From contig NC_092565.1 in the NCBI RefSeq assembly GCF_037975245.1, forward strand, positions 10,970,499 to 11,034,498: a stretch of DNA of 64,000 nucleotides. The letters run 5' to 3'. The translations under genes were made by a program, and so were the position numbers. Position 1 is the first letter of the stretch; the number at the start of each line of letters is the position of its first letter. A model generated the notes under the pieces. It was given only the letters and a program-made list of their open reading frames with translations, ran no database searches and was not told the DNA's origin. The DNA comes from Apostichopus japonicus (taxonomy: Eukaryota > Echinodermata > Holothuroidea > Aspidochirotida > Stichopodidae). Below are positions 12,701 to 27,700 of the stretch, one piece after another.

Positions 12701-15700
12701 GTAACATGCTTTAACTGCGTTGCTGTCATCCTGTAGTACTGTAGTGTGACATGTAAAGTACATCCTGATGTTTAGGAGATTTCTAAATGCAGGAAGGAAT
12801 AGATGACACATTTGAGCTTTTAGCAGTGTGCAGTATGTAGCCTGTATACTACTACATAAATTAGATAGAAACTCCATCCTGATAGCAACAGATCTGATCT
12901 CAGAGGTACTAATCTTTAGAATAACTACTGTCAAAGTTTAGTGTTTAATGAATGTAAACTGGTGACAGTAGAGCAAACAAAAACATCATGCCAATTGAGC
13001 TTTTTCATAAACATAAATAAATTTGTGTCTTTCATACATGTAATACAGGGAATATTTTAACGCATAGCAAACTGCTACAGTATGTAAAATGGACAAATTG
13101 CTATACAGGTGCAAAGATGTATATCTAGCAATTTTTGTATACAGGAATCATACAGTATCTTGTAAAAGGATGTTCAGAGCCTTCTAACTGCTATATAAAC
13201 AAATCTTTGAGTACTTAGATTATTCCCTGGTTATCAGAAAAACCTTAGTAGAGAGAAAGGTGAGGAAGTTATCTGAAACTTTCACCTCTTGTTGACACTA
13301 GTACTGTACATGAAAGATAAACAATATGGTAAAAAAGTGTTGTCCTTGGCTGATTTTCTATAGAAAGTTTACTGGTGAGATAGTTGACACAGGTATGTTG
13401 TCTATGTTGTTCTGAAAATTGAATGAAAGCCTGGCAGTTGTTGTTAAATTATATTTGTTAGAAAGTTTTCTTCAAGCAGTCTGAAAGGAAGTTACAAGAT
13501 AAATTGAATGGAATGATTCCATACAACAACACACACTAGCTCTAATGTGCCTAGAGTTACCCTGGTAACCTAGAGTATAACAAACAAAATATAGCATAAA
13601 TTGCAAATAAGTTTGAATTAACAGGGTCATAATATCCCCTATATTTATCTAGATTAAGTTTCCAACAACAAAATTGCTATTATCACAATTTTTTCTTCTA
13701 TTTTCTAAAATGTTTGATATCAACATTTCTGTCTCCACAGAGATGAAAAAATACCGGCGAAAGAAACTCCTGTGGTACAGGAAATCACCACAGTGCTCAG
13801 AGAATGGTGTGACATATCCAAACAGCTATATACGGTTGGTTTAAACAAACAATTCAAAGGATATGAGTGTATTGGAGGAAACGAAGGGAGGGGAATATAT
13901 ACATTAAGGTTTTGGTAAATTGTAAAAAGGCTCATTACAATACTCAAACTGAGCTTAACACAGAGGGGTGGAAGATACTAAATTGTTAGTTTTAAGATTA
14001 AAGAGCTAAGACTAAGGAAATGGTAGTGTGTTGGTTCTGTTTTGCCATCCTTTCTAAAAAATGACCACATTGTAGGATGACAATTTACATTAGCAAGAAG
14101 TGCTCAGACTGTATTGTAGGATAGATCTTTGTTTGTATCAAATCTGTTTTGCCATATCAAAATTACAAGCTATTAACCGCTTGACTCAAACGTAACTTCC
14201 CCTAAATCTGAACCGAGAATGGAAAAACAAAACAATTCTGAGAACATTTGAGAATCTCTAAAGCAATTTCAAGATGGTCTGTACAGTAACTATATCAACT
14301 GTAACTGCCAAACTGTCACCAGCAGTTACATCTTGAATCGTCTTTTCTGTAACCTTGTTTCCACATTGTACGGCAAAAACATAAGGCTTTGTTATCTGTC
14401 ACCCTCAGAATTCTCACAAGTTTCCTACACTGGGCCGTTTGGGGGGGGGGGGGATTAATAGCCTGGCTATTGAAACAACCTAGTACTATTCTCAATAGCA
14501 GAGCGATCCTAAATTTAGCTTTGCCCTCATAGTGCTTAGCCATGCTTAGCCAAAAGGGCACCAGGCTATATTCAAGCCCTGAGGAACCCTAGCCACACTG
14601 CACTGGATTGTTGATTATACTAGTAGTTTCATTACAATTCGCATAATATTGTTTTGTAAAAATAAACTTGTTGTATGATATTATTATGTAAAATTATACT
14701 TATTGTATGTCAGTGAGGTTGGATATTGCTCACATTATATGTACTGAATATCAACTTGTTACAACTTATTATGATACTGGTTTGAAATGCTAACCTCTAA
14801 AATAAAATAAGAATATTTGTTGTTATTTGCATTAAGAAAATCAGATTTGTTTAAATTTGTATTTCAAGTATTCAATTATTTTAACAATATTTGATCTGTA
14901 AATACTTGAGTTTACACAACAAGAATTAAATTATACTGTGAAAAGAGCTAAGAATTTTTGGGGGGTTAGAAGTGATCACCACCAACTACAGTAAGAGCTG
15001 AATAACTCAATTGTTAGGGCATAGAATTTGTGACTGTGTGGTCACTGGTTTGAATCTTGTTCATCAATAAATGTTGTTGCTCTTAAAAAATGTTTTTGAT
15101 AATTTCATTAAATATTTTAGTTGCAAGGGCATGCTGGTTTGAAATTTTTGTACATCAATAAGCTCTTAAAAATGTGTTGATAATTTTATTGTCAGTTTTC
15201 TGTTGTTGATTTGCTTTAACAGGAACAGAATTAATTTTGTTTCTTTAACACGATGATATTTTGGTTGCATCCACAGGCAGGAGAGAAAGAAAAAGTTGAA
15301 CTAACACACAAGTTGATGTACGACCTTATAGAATGGCGGAAACAGATTCTGTCAGAGACATTACCAGTAGATGAGCTCAAGGATATCAAACAAATAGTTA
15401 CATCAAAAGTTGATTGGGGCAATAGGTAAATAAAGTTAAATACATACAACAGATTCAATATCTAGGCGTGTGTCTAGCCAAGAAGGGGTGGAAAGGGTGG
15501 AAGAACCTTCTCCATATTTAGGCTCAATAGAATATTTTCTTCTCAGAGTAGGTTTTGTTTTGAGTTTGAAGTAATTAATCAAATTTCTACCCAAGCCCCT
15601 TCCCTAAATGTTGTGCATTTGCAAAATTTGTGAACTTGGTATTTAACACTTGAAGTGGGTTTCACATGATGTAATACTGATGTAACACTTATATATGTAG

Positions 15701-18700
15701 CATTCGAGATGGTAAGGCATAGCAAACAACTATCTGGCTACTCCAAGTATGACCAGTGGCTCTTGTATAATTTTGTTGTAATTTTGATAAATCGTGGTGT
15801 AATAATGTAAATAATTTGGGTGCATGAATTGCAGCATTTGGATTTATTTTGGTAAATTTTCCATATCTAAAATTACCATAAAAGTTTGTTACTTAAGATT
15901 CAGCATAAATAAAGCATAACATTTAATTTGTTCCGGCATAAAAGTTGTGTTGGGTTAAACACTTCATATTAGGAGCTGCCAAACTGTTGTAACCATGCTT
16001 ATTTATACTCTTCTTTAAAACTTGAGTGATATCTAATATGGGATGGTCAAGTGGCAACTCTCACGCAAAATAAAAACATCAAAATGTCAACACATCGAAA
16101 CAGGAAACATCTGTTTCATGTTGTGTTGACAATCATTGATGTATCAGTTGTTTTCTATCAAAATATTTGATGATGAAAATGATGACATTGAAGGTGTCCT
16201 AGGGTGAATTCAATCGTGCAAATGTTTTTTTTTCCAATTGGTATATATATCAAAAACAAACTTGAACCAATATAGTTCCAATATTATATTATATCTCGTT
16301 TCCAATGTTACCTCTGTAAATATGGTTTGAAATACCTGTGGGATGTATGTCTTACCTCTTCGCTCAGGTTTTGTGGTATGTCAAATACAAACTTTGAAAC
16401 TCGAATCTGACAAATATTTATTTAAGAATGGTGAAGCAATATAGTTCCTATAATAGTGTCCCTTTTCTAATGTTAACTCAGAAAATATGGTTTGAAATGG
16501 CTGTTATACATGTCTTAATATTTTTTTCTCAGGTGCTTTAGTGTATAAAAACACAAACATTTGAAAAGTGAGTTTTTGACACCACAATTTATTTATTTCC
16601 ATTTCATACCATTTACTCCTTTGTTTAGAAAACTTGGTCTTGATTTGGTTATTCGAGATGAAGAAGGCAGTATACAGAACCCTAACCTGCTGAGTACAGT
16701 AGCTCTCTATAACAAACACGAAACAGCTATGCAGAGGATAGGCCAACAAGACAAGGTGAGCTGCAAACCTCGTCTTCATTGTATGAACGAAAACAGTATG
16801 CCCGATGATAATTGTTTATAAACCATCTCTGTGAGTTTTTGAAACAGAACACCTTGGCATTTGAAATGAAATAGTACTGTATATTTGTTTTAAAGAGCGA
16901 TTATGCATGGCTGGCATTTCTAAGAGGTTACATACCTGATGTCAGTGTGTATTGGGCAATCACAGGCTCCTTAGATATAAGACGTGAATGTTTGATGTTA
17001 CATCAGTGAGATGATGTAGACACTTGGAGGCAGAAGGGTCGGGCTAGAGACTAGGGGTACGAGGCTTTTGGCCAAGACTAGCAGCCTGTAATGGATGAAA
17101 GAGGATGAAACATGGAAATGATTGTCAATTACTTTATAATTAGTTTTTTAAATTTGAAGGGAAAAGGTAATGACTTTTCTTGGCCATGTGTTATTGTGGA
17201 CTGGATACAGTTTTCCCCGATCACCAGCAGATCCCACTAATTTTGTGAAAACTGTAATACCAGTGCGGTGTTACAAATATTATTGAAACTGTCTGGAAAG
17301 ACTGAAAAGGACTGCAAATTTCATAGGAACTGTGTAGTGGTGGCAAAAGTTAATCCATGTCCTCCCTCTTCTCACCTCCCCTCAAGACCTACTCCCCCTT
17401 CCCTTTCACTGGCAGAATGCCAGTAAGTGTTTGATTTTACAAAAACTTAAAATTCTTGTCAACACTCATTTTTTACTACAGCAAAGTGATGGCCTTAGAC
17501 AACAGAAGAAGACCATTGTGTCATACACGTACAATCTCTTTGTCTTTGTTAAGAACATTGTATGTAAGATCGGAGAAGATGCTGATGTACTGATGACATT
17601 GTATGACGCAAAGGAAGGAAACTACATCAGGTAGGTCACCGAAGAGAAATCAGTTTGTATGCTTTTCGCTCGTCAGAAAGTAGCGACCACTCAAATCGGT
17701 GATTTAAGATCAGTTTGGATGTGGTTCTTCCTTTTTTTCATTCTGTATTTTCATTCATGATTCAATGCACTTGCAATGACATTTTGAATAGTATGAATAT
17801 CTTGTTTCTGTCAGGTGGAAGGTTAGGAACTGTTCATACTGTCAGTTTTATTGCTTTGAAGCATTGTATGAGGAGACAGTATAGAGTGGTATGACGGTAA
17901 AGTTGATTGACACTTCAAACTTGAATATTCAGTAGCAACATTGGTGATTGTCAAGAAGTATCATGGCTTTTTGTCCCAAGAGTATATAGAAAATGTTTGG
18001 TGTGTGACAGTCGTAGGTAGGAACTTTTGCTGGTTTTTTGTCTGTCAGACGACCTATACATTCCTTAAAGGTGAAACAAACTCTGCCATCGTCTTTGGCC
18101 TATATTACAAAGATCTTTGTGAAGAACAAGTCTCTCAAAAATAGCTGAGATAAAGGTTGTTCTGTTAAGAGATAGCCTAGTTCAAACATTCTGTCTTGGA
18201 TCTGTGATGTCGTAGTGTCACTAGGATCTGAAATATTTTACTTTCGCTTTGTTATTCTTTTCATATTTCCAAGATAGAATTTTAAACAGTGTGGAAAATT
18301 AACCACTGCCATCAATACTTCATGTTATGAAAATCAAAATTTGAGATTCAGCATTTACAGAACCCACCTACATAACAGAAAAAGAAACTTTGTAATAGAT
18401 AAAAGACTGAAGCACATGTGACTAATTGATGTCATATTTAGACTTGATCAAGTCTTCAACCTTGTGAGTGAAGAAACATTAAATCTGTGATATCTTCCGT
18501 ATGGAATAAGATATTTCTTTGTCTCTTTGGTGAAGTTTTTCCACGACAGTTATCTCTCTAACATACAATTGCTAAGCGTTTCGCTGAAAATAAACTGGGT
18601 TCGCCCTTTCTAGCAGTTTCGAGGATTGTTTTGGGGGTCTCCAGTTAGAAAGTTTTGTTATTTGTGATCATTGGAAAACTTTCAGTTCTGTCATGAATAT

Positions 18701-21700
18701 TCATTAGGCTCAGTAGCATGCAAACTAGTTTGTTACCCAGAGGATATCTATCTACAACACACATTTTGATTACTTTCATTGTTGAGATGACTAGGAAGGT
18801 GCTAGATGTGATGGTGATTCAGAACTTGCGATGTAGTATAATGACTGAAGATTTGGATCTTTTATCATGATTTTAGTGTGGACATAACATACAAAATTTG
18901 TGAAAAGTTGGATTCCTTTGTTTGCAAACTTCCTCAAAATCTCTCTAGTTCAAGAACGTTATGATGATGTTTGAGACTTTTTTTTATACATCATTATATG
19001 GTTGCATAAAATATACATGTAAGCTCTTTCTAATATCCAAGTTGTATTTCACTTTCGATATTAATATAAAGTTCTTTAAGTTTTATCCTTAATTTCTTTC
19101 AAATAGAGTCCAAACAGTAGTGACAGGGACGTTAATAATTTACACGTCTAATAGGTGACGGCTTGTAAATTTTGAGAAATAAGTGTCAATTCAGTTTTGT
19201 TGTCTTTGATTTAAGTCATCTCCACCCAAAGTTTACAACTAATTATTTTCCCTTTTTTTCACTTTCCTTCTTTTTAGTGAATATTATGTCGTAAAGTGGA
19301 CAAGCAAGGGAACACCGAAGGATTTATCGCTTTTTAATAACTTGAAAGTTTTATTCACAGTGAGTTGCTATTTGGTTTGTCCTTCTCCTTGTCATCAAAG
19401 TGCAAGTAAGATGTCAGCTGAAATGATATTTAAAGCAAATGAATAACAGAAAACTGACTGGAAAATTATAGATGAAATGAAAAGAGGAAAGAAATTGATG
19501 GCTTGAATGGGATTCAAAGCAAGTGACTTCTGGGTTACAAACCAACTGAGTTATCTAGCACTTAGTGGTGATCCCTACATGACCATTTCTTTGCTGGGGG
19601 GGGGGGGGGTGGGGGCGCCAGTCAGAAAACACAGTATCTTGCATACTGTGTTACCAGGAATCACACCCCCGTTTATTCGATACAACCAAGAAAGCCGTAT
19701 GAAATGAAAAAGATTTTATGCAATAATTTTTTGGGTCTCTTTTCATTTGTCTGTAATATTTAAAGCATCAGTATGATACGCACCAGTTTGTATGGTTGGT
19801 GTACAGAAAGATTTCCAAAGTAACTTTATTGTGATAACTACAGGTTAGGAATTCAACCTGGACTGTCTTCTGTTGGTTGAGACCAGTTGATATGAGATGA
19901 TTCACTGGATATTCCCTGCTGGGTAATTTTGAGGGTAGTAAATATAGCACTGTTAAAGCTGCGTTTGATTTCACACTACAATTCGGTGATACCACACAGA
20001 GGACTTAAAGGAGAGACAATATACCAAGAAGTATAATCTGTTTAATAATGAAGTCGATTATAGACATATTATAGGGGATAATAGGCATAAAATAAACTTG
20101 TACTACTTTGCAAATGAAAACATAGAGAAATATATTAAGGGCTATAGCCCCTCTGACCCCTCCCACCCCCTCCCATCTTTTTTTTCAGGCCTGTCTAAGA
20201 TCAGTATGGTGGTTGTTGTCAGAATGCCTCTTTGTTTGATGCAGGGTTTTGCTAATTCAGTGTGATATCCTTCAGTATTATTAGTTGTTTAATTTTATGA
20301 TTTGCCATTACTGACTAATAAAGATGCAATTGTATTACTTTTACTTTCAAGTAGCAACAAGGAAAGGGAAGAAGCTAAACAAAAGAGCAATACCTGCAAT
20401 TGTGAAACTTATAAAAAAAAAATTAAAAAAGAAACATAGATATTCTGTTTCCTTCAAAGTTGAGGTCATTTCCTTTTATTCTCTGAATATTGTTGTGATA
20501 TTAGAACCCCTAAATTTGATGAGTATTGTGTTAATTAAATGGAAAATGTTTGCATTGCTTGTTTCACGTTTAAATTTTGTTTTATTTAACAGGACCTTGG
20601 TGCTAAGGATCTCCAAAGAGAGAAGATATATTTAGTGTGTCAAATTATCAGAATTGGTAAGGTCATATGAAAATAGTCTGGAAACCATATTAAGTACTTA
20701 CTCATTCTGTACTAATCCCTTTGTGAAAACTCAATTAAAATTGATAACATGATACCTGTTTTCTGTATTACCACATACAATATTCAAAGTTCATCTTCCA
20801 TTATCGTGTTTGGAATCTTCACTTACATGATTTTTTTTGTGTCTCAAGATCTCAGAAGCTACAATATGTTACGTTGCTGTTATGTTGTTGTTTAGAAAGT
20901 AACTTTGGTGGACTTGGTGTGTGTGTATGTCCTAGGTTTCCAATCATTTTTTCCATCCATGGACTCCCCAACATAAGGGTTAATAAACTAATGACTTCAG
21001 CCTCACCATGGTTGGGTCTGGGGTCAGAAAAGATTTATTTTGCTGCTGCTGGCACCTTCTGACTTGTTCTGACAGTCATGACAGCATATATCATTCAGTT
21101 AAGTGTTATCAGGCCCCTTGCTCTAACAGACCCCAACTTGTTAGCAGATCCTCTGAGAACAACATTTCCCCCCTCACAGCATAAAGCTAGTTTGCAAACT
21201 TCCAAGGTTTGGCCCTCCTCTAATTTCCTTACCCCTTTACGTCCGCCTTGATGCCCCCAGAACCACTGATCTTATCCTGAGAAGAATTATCTTTGCAGGC
21301 AGTATACTTGATGTCACATAATAAGAAAACAAAAGGAAATATGTAAAATAAAAATATTTTGTAACTAAATTTGAAAACTCAAGGTGTGCCATGCTAGTAT
21401 AATTAATCGTTGAATCAAATAATTTTAGTTTCTTCTTTTTTTCCTCTAAGAGTTGAAATTCCAGACTACTACTGTTATGTAGAAGTTGATAACTTCTATT
21501 ATGTCTTTATTCATGTAATGATTTCTCTCTGTAAAGGGAGAATGGAACTAAAAGAAGGTGAACAAAAGGACAATAACAAGAAATACACCGTCGGTCTTAA
21601 AAGACCTTGCGGAGTAGCTGTGATGGAGATTACAGATATAGTCTCGGGCCAAGCAGACACAGACGTCGAAAAACACTATTTTATACCATTCCAACCGTAA

Positions 21701-24700
21701 GTGAGAACCATTACACTACACTACATAGAATGGTGATTTGCAAAATTTATGTACATCGTTTGTTAAAAGGAATTAAAACAAAATTCAAATAGATGCCAAC
21801 CATCTTGCACAGAGGCGAACACAACATTGTCTGTATTCAAATATGGAAATAGGTAAAATTCGGTCGTATCTTCTAACCATGTTAAGGAATGTTTTACAAC
21901 ATTAAAATAAAATCAGACAAGCGCGAACAGTGTATTCCTTATTCCTACTTACAGGTGTGCAAAATATTGACAGTCTCAAATAAGGACGTATTTTTGGATT
22001 CATAATTTATGATAATACATATTAAACAATGGCCTTGGTAAAACAAGGTCATCTTGTGTCTGCCAAGAATTATCAAAAAATATGTGGAAAATAAAACCTG
22101 TAATACTTTGTTGTCTTTAACCATTCAACAATTAAAATTGATTTCTTTGATTATGGTACAGATAAGGGGAAACACCCCCCAAAGATTGTTCAACAAGGTC
22201 CATTTACTATGTTTGTCATTTTCATATTATACACAAGGCAGCATGCATACAAAGGTGTTTTAATAGGGTTACTTGTGACCCTCTTCAATCAATAGTAACA
22301 AAAGAGGTGTTCAAACCCTCAAGAAAGTAACGTTTTGATATCATAGCTTGATGAAAGCATGGTTTTTTTTTTTGCTTTTCTGTAGAAGATGGTAGAGAAG
22401 TGGGATATGGCAAGGGGTGCAGGGGGCAGGGGGGTTATGACAGGTGAACTAACCCTAATGTGCAACATTGAAGAACAATTTTGTGATGAGTACAGCTATG
22501 GTTAACGTTCAACTATACGAGGCATTATTGTGCTGCATATTGCTATGTGTCAGCAGAGCATGTCATGAATATCCGTTAATAACACTCACTTCCTCGATTA
22601 CTTCCTGTCCAATCCAGTTTCGTATGTCTTGATTCTCTTGAACCACTGAACAATACGCCTGTGTTTAGGGAATGGTTTGCACTTTGCAACTGTATGAAGT
22701 TGTTTACAGTGATCTATCATCACATGTTAGGTGTACCAGTGAAGGAGAGGGGTGGTTTCTGTGAGTGTTTTATAATCACTTCCAATGATCTTCATTAGTA
22801 CACTAGATTTGATCGACTGGTAATCTCCTCCCTCCTCCAAACAGTCTAGTTAAGCTCCATGTATATAGTCTGTACCTTTTAGGAAAAGTTCCCATAAATT
22901 TGAAAAATATTCCATCCTTTCTATTAGCAATAAAAAAATAGGAAAAAAGGAAAGAAAGAATGTGTTCATCAGTATTAAAAGACTCTGTTCAAACTCAAAT
23001 TTTGACCCAGGGCTCCAAAACGGAAAGGTTGAACTTCATAAGTCTGAATTGTTAAATGATTGAAAAAGTGGACACAAACAGAGGTCATTGCTTCATCTTT
23101 ATTATGACCTTGAGTACCTTTCAATGAACCTGGCACGTGATCTTTGTCAATGTATTTGATGACCCTAATAATATTTCTTGCTAAGGTACCCATAGTGAAG
23201 AACAAACAAACATTTTTAACATCGCCAGGTTGAATAATGAAAACTGTTTTCTTGGATGCATACCGAAAGTCAACGAGTATATTGCTTTCCTGTTACCCAT
23301 TGTTTGTATGATACTGCCTGTGATTACAGTAATGTTGATATTGTCCACTTAACATCAATAAATTATGATCATTACTGTTATCATTATGATCATTAGATCC
23401 AAAAGACAACACAGAGTAGTTTCTTCACCTGTAGTCGTGTGAAATTTACTGAATCTATTCATAATGGGTAAAACCTCACAGTAACAGGCAAAAGAAGCTC
23501 TTAATACTGTACGGGTTTTGCAAGGCATTAGCCTACAGTATCAGTGCATGCGTAAGGGATGGTTTTCATAAATATTATAATCTTTTTTACCGGAATTCAT
23601 GAAACATGGTTTCATTCTGTACAAAGTTTAAAACAACAGGAAATGAGGTGTCAGCTGGTTGTGGTTTTACAGAAAGCTGCTCTATGGCTATGCCTGTGAT
23701 TCACATCATTCATCCGTCTTTGAGAAAGTTTTTACTTCATTTTATTTTTACCCAATGTGTGGTTTTGTTAACTGTGATCTTAAGGGGATGATATAGGGGG
23801 AAAAAACTATGCTAGATGTACTTAAAACAACCGCAAGGTTTGAAAAACGTCACAACATGTATCATTTCAGTATGTTCCTTAAAAAGTTTGGAATATATAT
23901 TTGCTAATTATTCATAATCTTGTGGGACAGCTTTGTGTTGAGAATTTTTCATCGTGGTGAAATAAAATGAGCAAGGCAGACCCCACTGAATAATGTTGGT
24001 ACCATCAGTCATCACATTTTATGTGCCCCTTTAACTTACTCATAGGTAAACAGGTATGAGTGAGTAAGAGGGAGTCAAGTATTTTTTTGTTCTTTGTTTA
24101 TTCAATCAATCAAAGAAAATATATAGTGCCTCATATCCTTAAGGGTCAAAAACTTAAATTAATAACACTGATTTGGCAAAGAGGGTTATGCTTCCTTCAT
24201 CACCAATAGAATAAACGATTTGTCAAAGCACAGTTTTCACATTTGTTTCCCTGTACCGACAGGTGCTCAAGTGATGACTGCCTGGACAGTGTGGTAAAGA
24301 AAGTCTTAGTGGGGAAGGAAGTTAACCACAAAGGACAAGGGATTTGGGTGGCATTAAAAATGATCCCTGGAGAGGCAAAACAGGTGAGGTATAGTTACTT
24401 TTAAGCTCAAAGTGCTCTTTAGCACAGTTACTGGTTCTTACAGTCAGTGAGTGAAATGTTTATATGTAAAAAAAAACAGAGGATCAACTTGTGTTTTGAG
24501 AAGCTGGATTGAGTTCAGTGTGTGTGGAGGAAATTGAGCTTTGTTTTCATAGCAACAGACAAGAGTTTGGTTTTATAAAGGCAAATCAAGTGTGCTTTCT
24601 CAAGCTGCACTGGATTGAGCTTTTGTTCTGTTCCACTATTTTCTTTCTATAAACATTAATTAATTTATTAATTAATACCAAGACAGTCCATTCTAATGAG

Positions 24701-27700
24701 AATAAATTCTTCCAAATTTCCTGTGTTTTCTGTATTATGTGTAGTAGCATCTTGATGAGTATGTTGATATTTTAGTGTCTTTCAAAGGCAAACGAGTAAG
24801 GTAATTACATTTTTAATGAAATATTGACTTAAAGAAAGTTTTTATGGCCTCATTTTTATGGAGGGTTTGGCTTATATATTCTAACATCCCACAAAAATGC
24901 AAGTCGCTAGTTTCATTTTAGTCAACTTGCATTTCAAAGAATGAACGAAAAGTTCAATTTTTTTTTAAAGTTTGCAACTTAATTTTACATGTGATTTATG
25001 ATACAAACATGACTAAACATTTGTACAACAAAATGTTGAGGTTCAAATCAAATTCCTTTTTTACTGGAGAGTAATATTATTCATTTGATGAGGGAAAAAA
25101 TAGCAGGATGTCTTAGTTTTGAACAATTAAAATCTTGTTTCCAGTAATACTCTGAAGGTTTATGCAATTGGCAGAAGCGAGAAAAAAAAGGATGCCTTGA
25201 ATTGGTAAAATTTCCAAAATTTTCTACTTTCTGGTTATTATATCTGATCAAAGTTAAGTGGTGGTATAAACATGAAATACCAGTCAATATATTAAGGATT
25301 GTTTTCATTTGATAATTAATATGTTGAATATTTTCAGTGGTGAAATGTATCACTTTAAGATGATAGTATATATTCCAAATTTTTGTTGGATGATTATTTT
25401 CATCATAGGTTTTCAAAGAATACCCTCATCTGGTGGATACCAAGACTGCAATAGCAAGGAAAATGGGATTCCCAGAGGTCATCATGCCAGGTATGGTGAA
25501 AATGTCTCCGTTTTTATCGTTCTTTATCTACCGATATATTTCCTTCTCTCCATCCCTTGTTTACTAATCCTCTTACATCTTTCTCTTTTGTGTTCACCCT
25601 GCTCATTAACTTGTCTGTATTCTGTGCATGTGTATTTGTCCCTTCTGTTACTGTAACTTGTCATTCAGCCTCTGAAGAAGATCCTGCTAGGATTGAAACG
25701 TCAGGCCATTATATTATATACCTACCCCCCCCCACAAGCCTTCCCTGCCCCCTATCTAAAATTGAATTGTAAAATTATGATCAGAGATGAGATAGAGATT
25801 AAAGAAAAATTAGTTTCTATTATGTCAGTAACCTATGTAAGATGAGCAAGGAGCTTTATAACTTGAAAACTGAATTCATAGTTGCTCTTTTTCTTTCAAT
25901 ATTCTTAGGTGATGTAAGAAACGATGTGTACATCACTCTGGTGCAGGGCGATTTTGACAGAGGTACAAGGCCCAAAACCAGAAATGTGGAGGTAGCCGTT
26001 TCCGTCTGCAATGGCAAAGGAAACATTATTCCTGTAAGTATCTCCTTCTAGTCCCTTTACCCCTTTTCTGTCTAACACTATGCCTTTTGTCAGGCACCCT
26101 GAATGGGATCTTCAGTCTGAAACAGTTTAGCTACACTGGCTAGATGGAAAGAGAAATGGGGGAAGGGGGGGGGTTTGGGGGCAGGGGAATTATATAAAAA
26201 TGTATTGTGTACTTGTAGTAATCCATGCACAACAATGCAACAAAACTGTCATGTCACATGAACTGATAACTCAATCCTGAAGTTTGCTCTCACTGTTCAC
26301 GATATCAAAGAGAAAAAATACAAAAGTGTTTACAACTACTTTAATATCTGCTGTGAAAGCAGCCTGTGTAGGTATACATTTTCACAAAATCATAAAGATA
26401 ATGTTCTGTTTTAAGGATGGTTTTCCTCACTGTTCACGATTCTCTCTCGTGTTTTTTTTTTCATCATCAGAATGCAATATATCACGCCTCAGGAGAGAAA
26501 CCTGGGGATGTCTACCATTCTGTGGTCTATTATCAGGTCAAGGCACCAAAATATCAAGAAACATTCAAGGTCAGAATCTGGCTGGCTGCCATTTTGTTGA
26601 TGTGTGATGTCATACTGTGTGATATTCTCTTGAATATCCCCTTGTTCCCCTTTGCTTAATTTCATGGTGAAATTATATGCAGTGTTATAACTGACATCTT
26701 TGTAGTTTTTTTATGATTAACGTTAAGAAAACTTCATCAGTTTAGTTACAGTATGTGGAAATACTGGCCACCCACCAAGCAGCAGTGACATTGTGATGTC
26801 ATTTTCAGACTTACTTAAAGTCTTCATTATAAAATATGAAAGGTGTACATAAAACATGATATCTTTCAAACAGTGATACCAATCCTTACCTTTTAGTAGG
26901 CATTTCTGTAACATATGGTTTGTGAATGGTCAGATGGAAGCAAGAATACTCAGGTTGAAGAGACGAAGGCCGTCCAAGCAAAGCTACAAATGGACGAATC
27001 CTCTGCATGTTTTACAGTCATGCTTGTAAAAACAGAACTATGAACTCCCATCAAGCTGTCTCTCTACCAGATAGATAAAATCCCTCGAAGTTCAGTTGAC
27101 TGAAATACGGGAAGGAGGTGACTTCTGATAGTAAAAATTTGTTTTATTTGATTGCCTTGTAGGTCGCAATTCCAATAGAAGAGTTCTGCCAGCCAAACAC
27201 CCATGTGCGATTAACATTCAGACACAGATCGTCCACAGAGGGTAAGTTATTGTAGGCTTATGATATGATACACTTCTGCCATTTTGTTTTATTTTGTTTT
27301 GCTCTGTTTGGTTTTTCTTTGTCTAGTGTCCCCCCCCCCCAGGGATCTGCATGATGTCACACTATTAAAATCCTAACTCATGTAAGGATGGAAGAGGTAT
27401 GAAGTAGCAACCATGGAAAACCTGGGTCTTACTTTTTTGAGCAATTTAGGAAACCGTTAAGCAGTGCAAGAGAGATTCTTTTCGTAAGGAGCTGAAATCA
27501 TTCAACGGTCGGTTTGGCAACCAAAATTTCTTGAAAGTTTAAGTAACTAAGATTAATCAGTGTTGAATGATGAGGAGGTATATTGCCTCTAGCAGAGTGG
27601 CAAACTGGGAGTTAATACTAGATAGGTAGGTGAAGCATCATTTTAGTTTAATGTATTTTTCTTCCTTTCTCTCTTTACCCCAGCTAAAGACAAACAAGAG

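Noticed and set aside
20324-20635. 103-codon frame with a Lys-rich start running into exon 10
   Set aside because: It reads exon 10 in a different frame and the Lys-rich part is an intronic A-tract.
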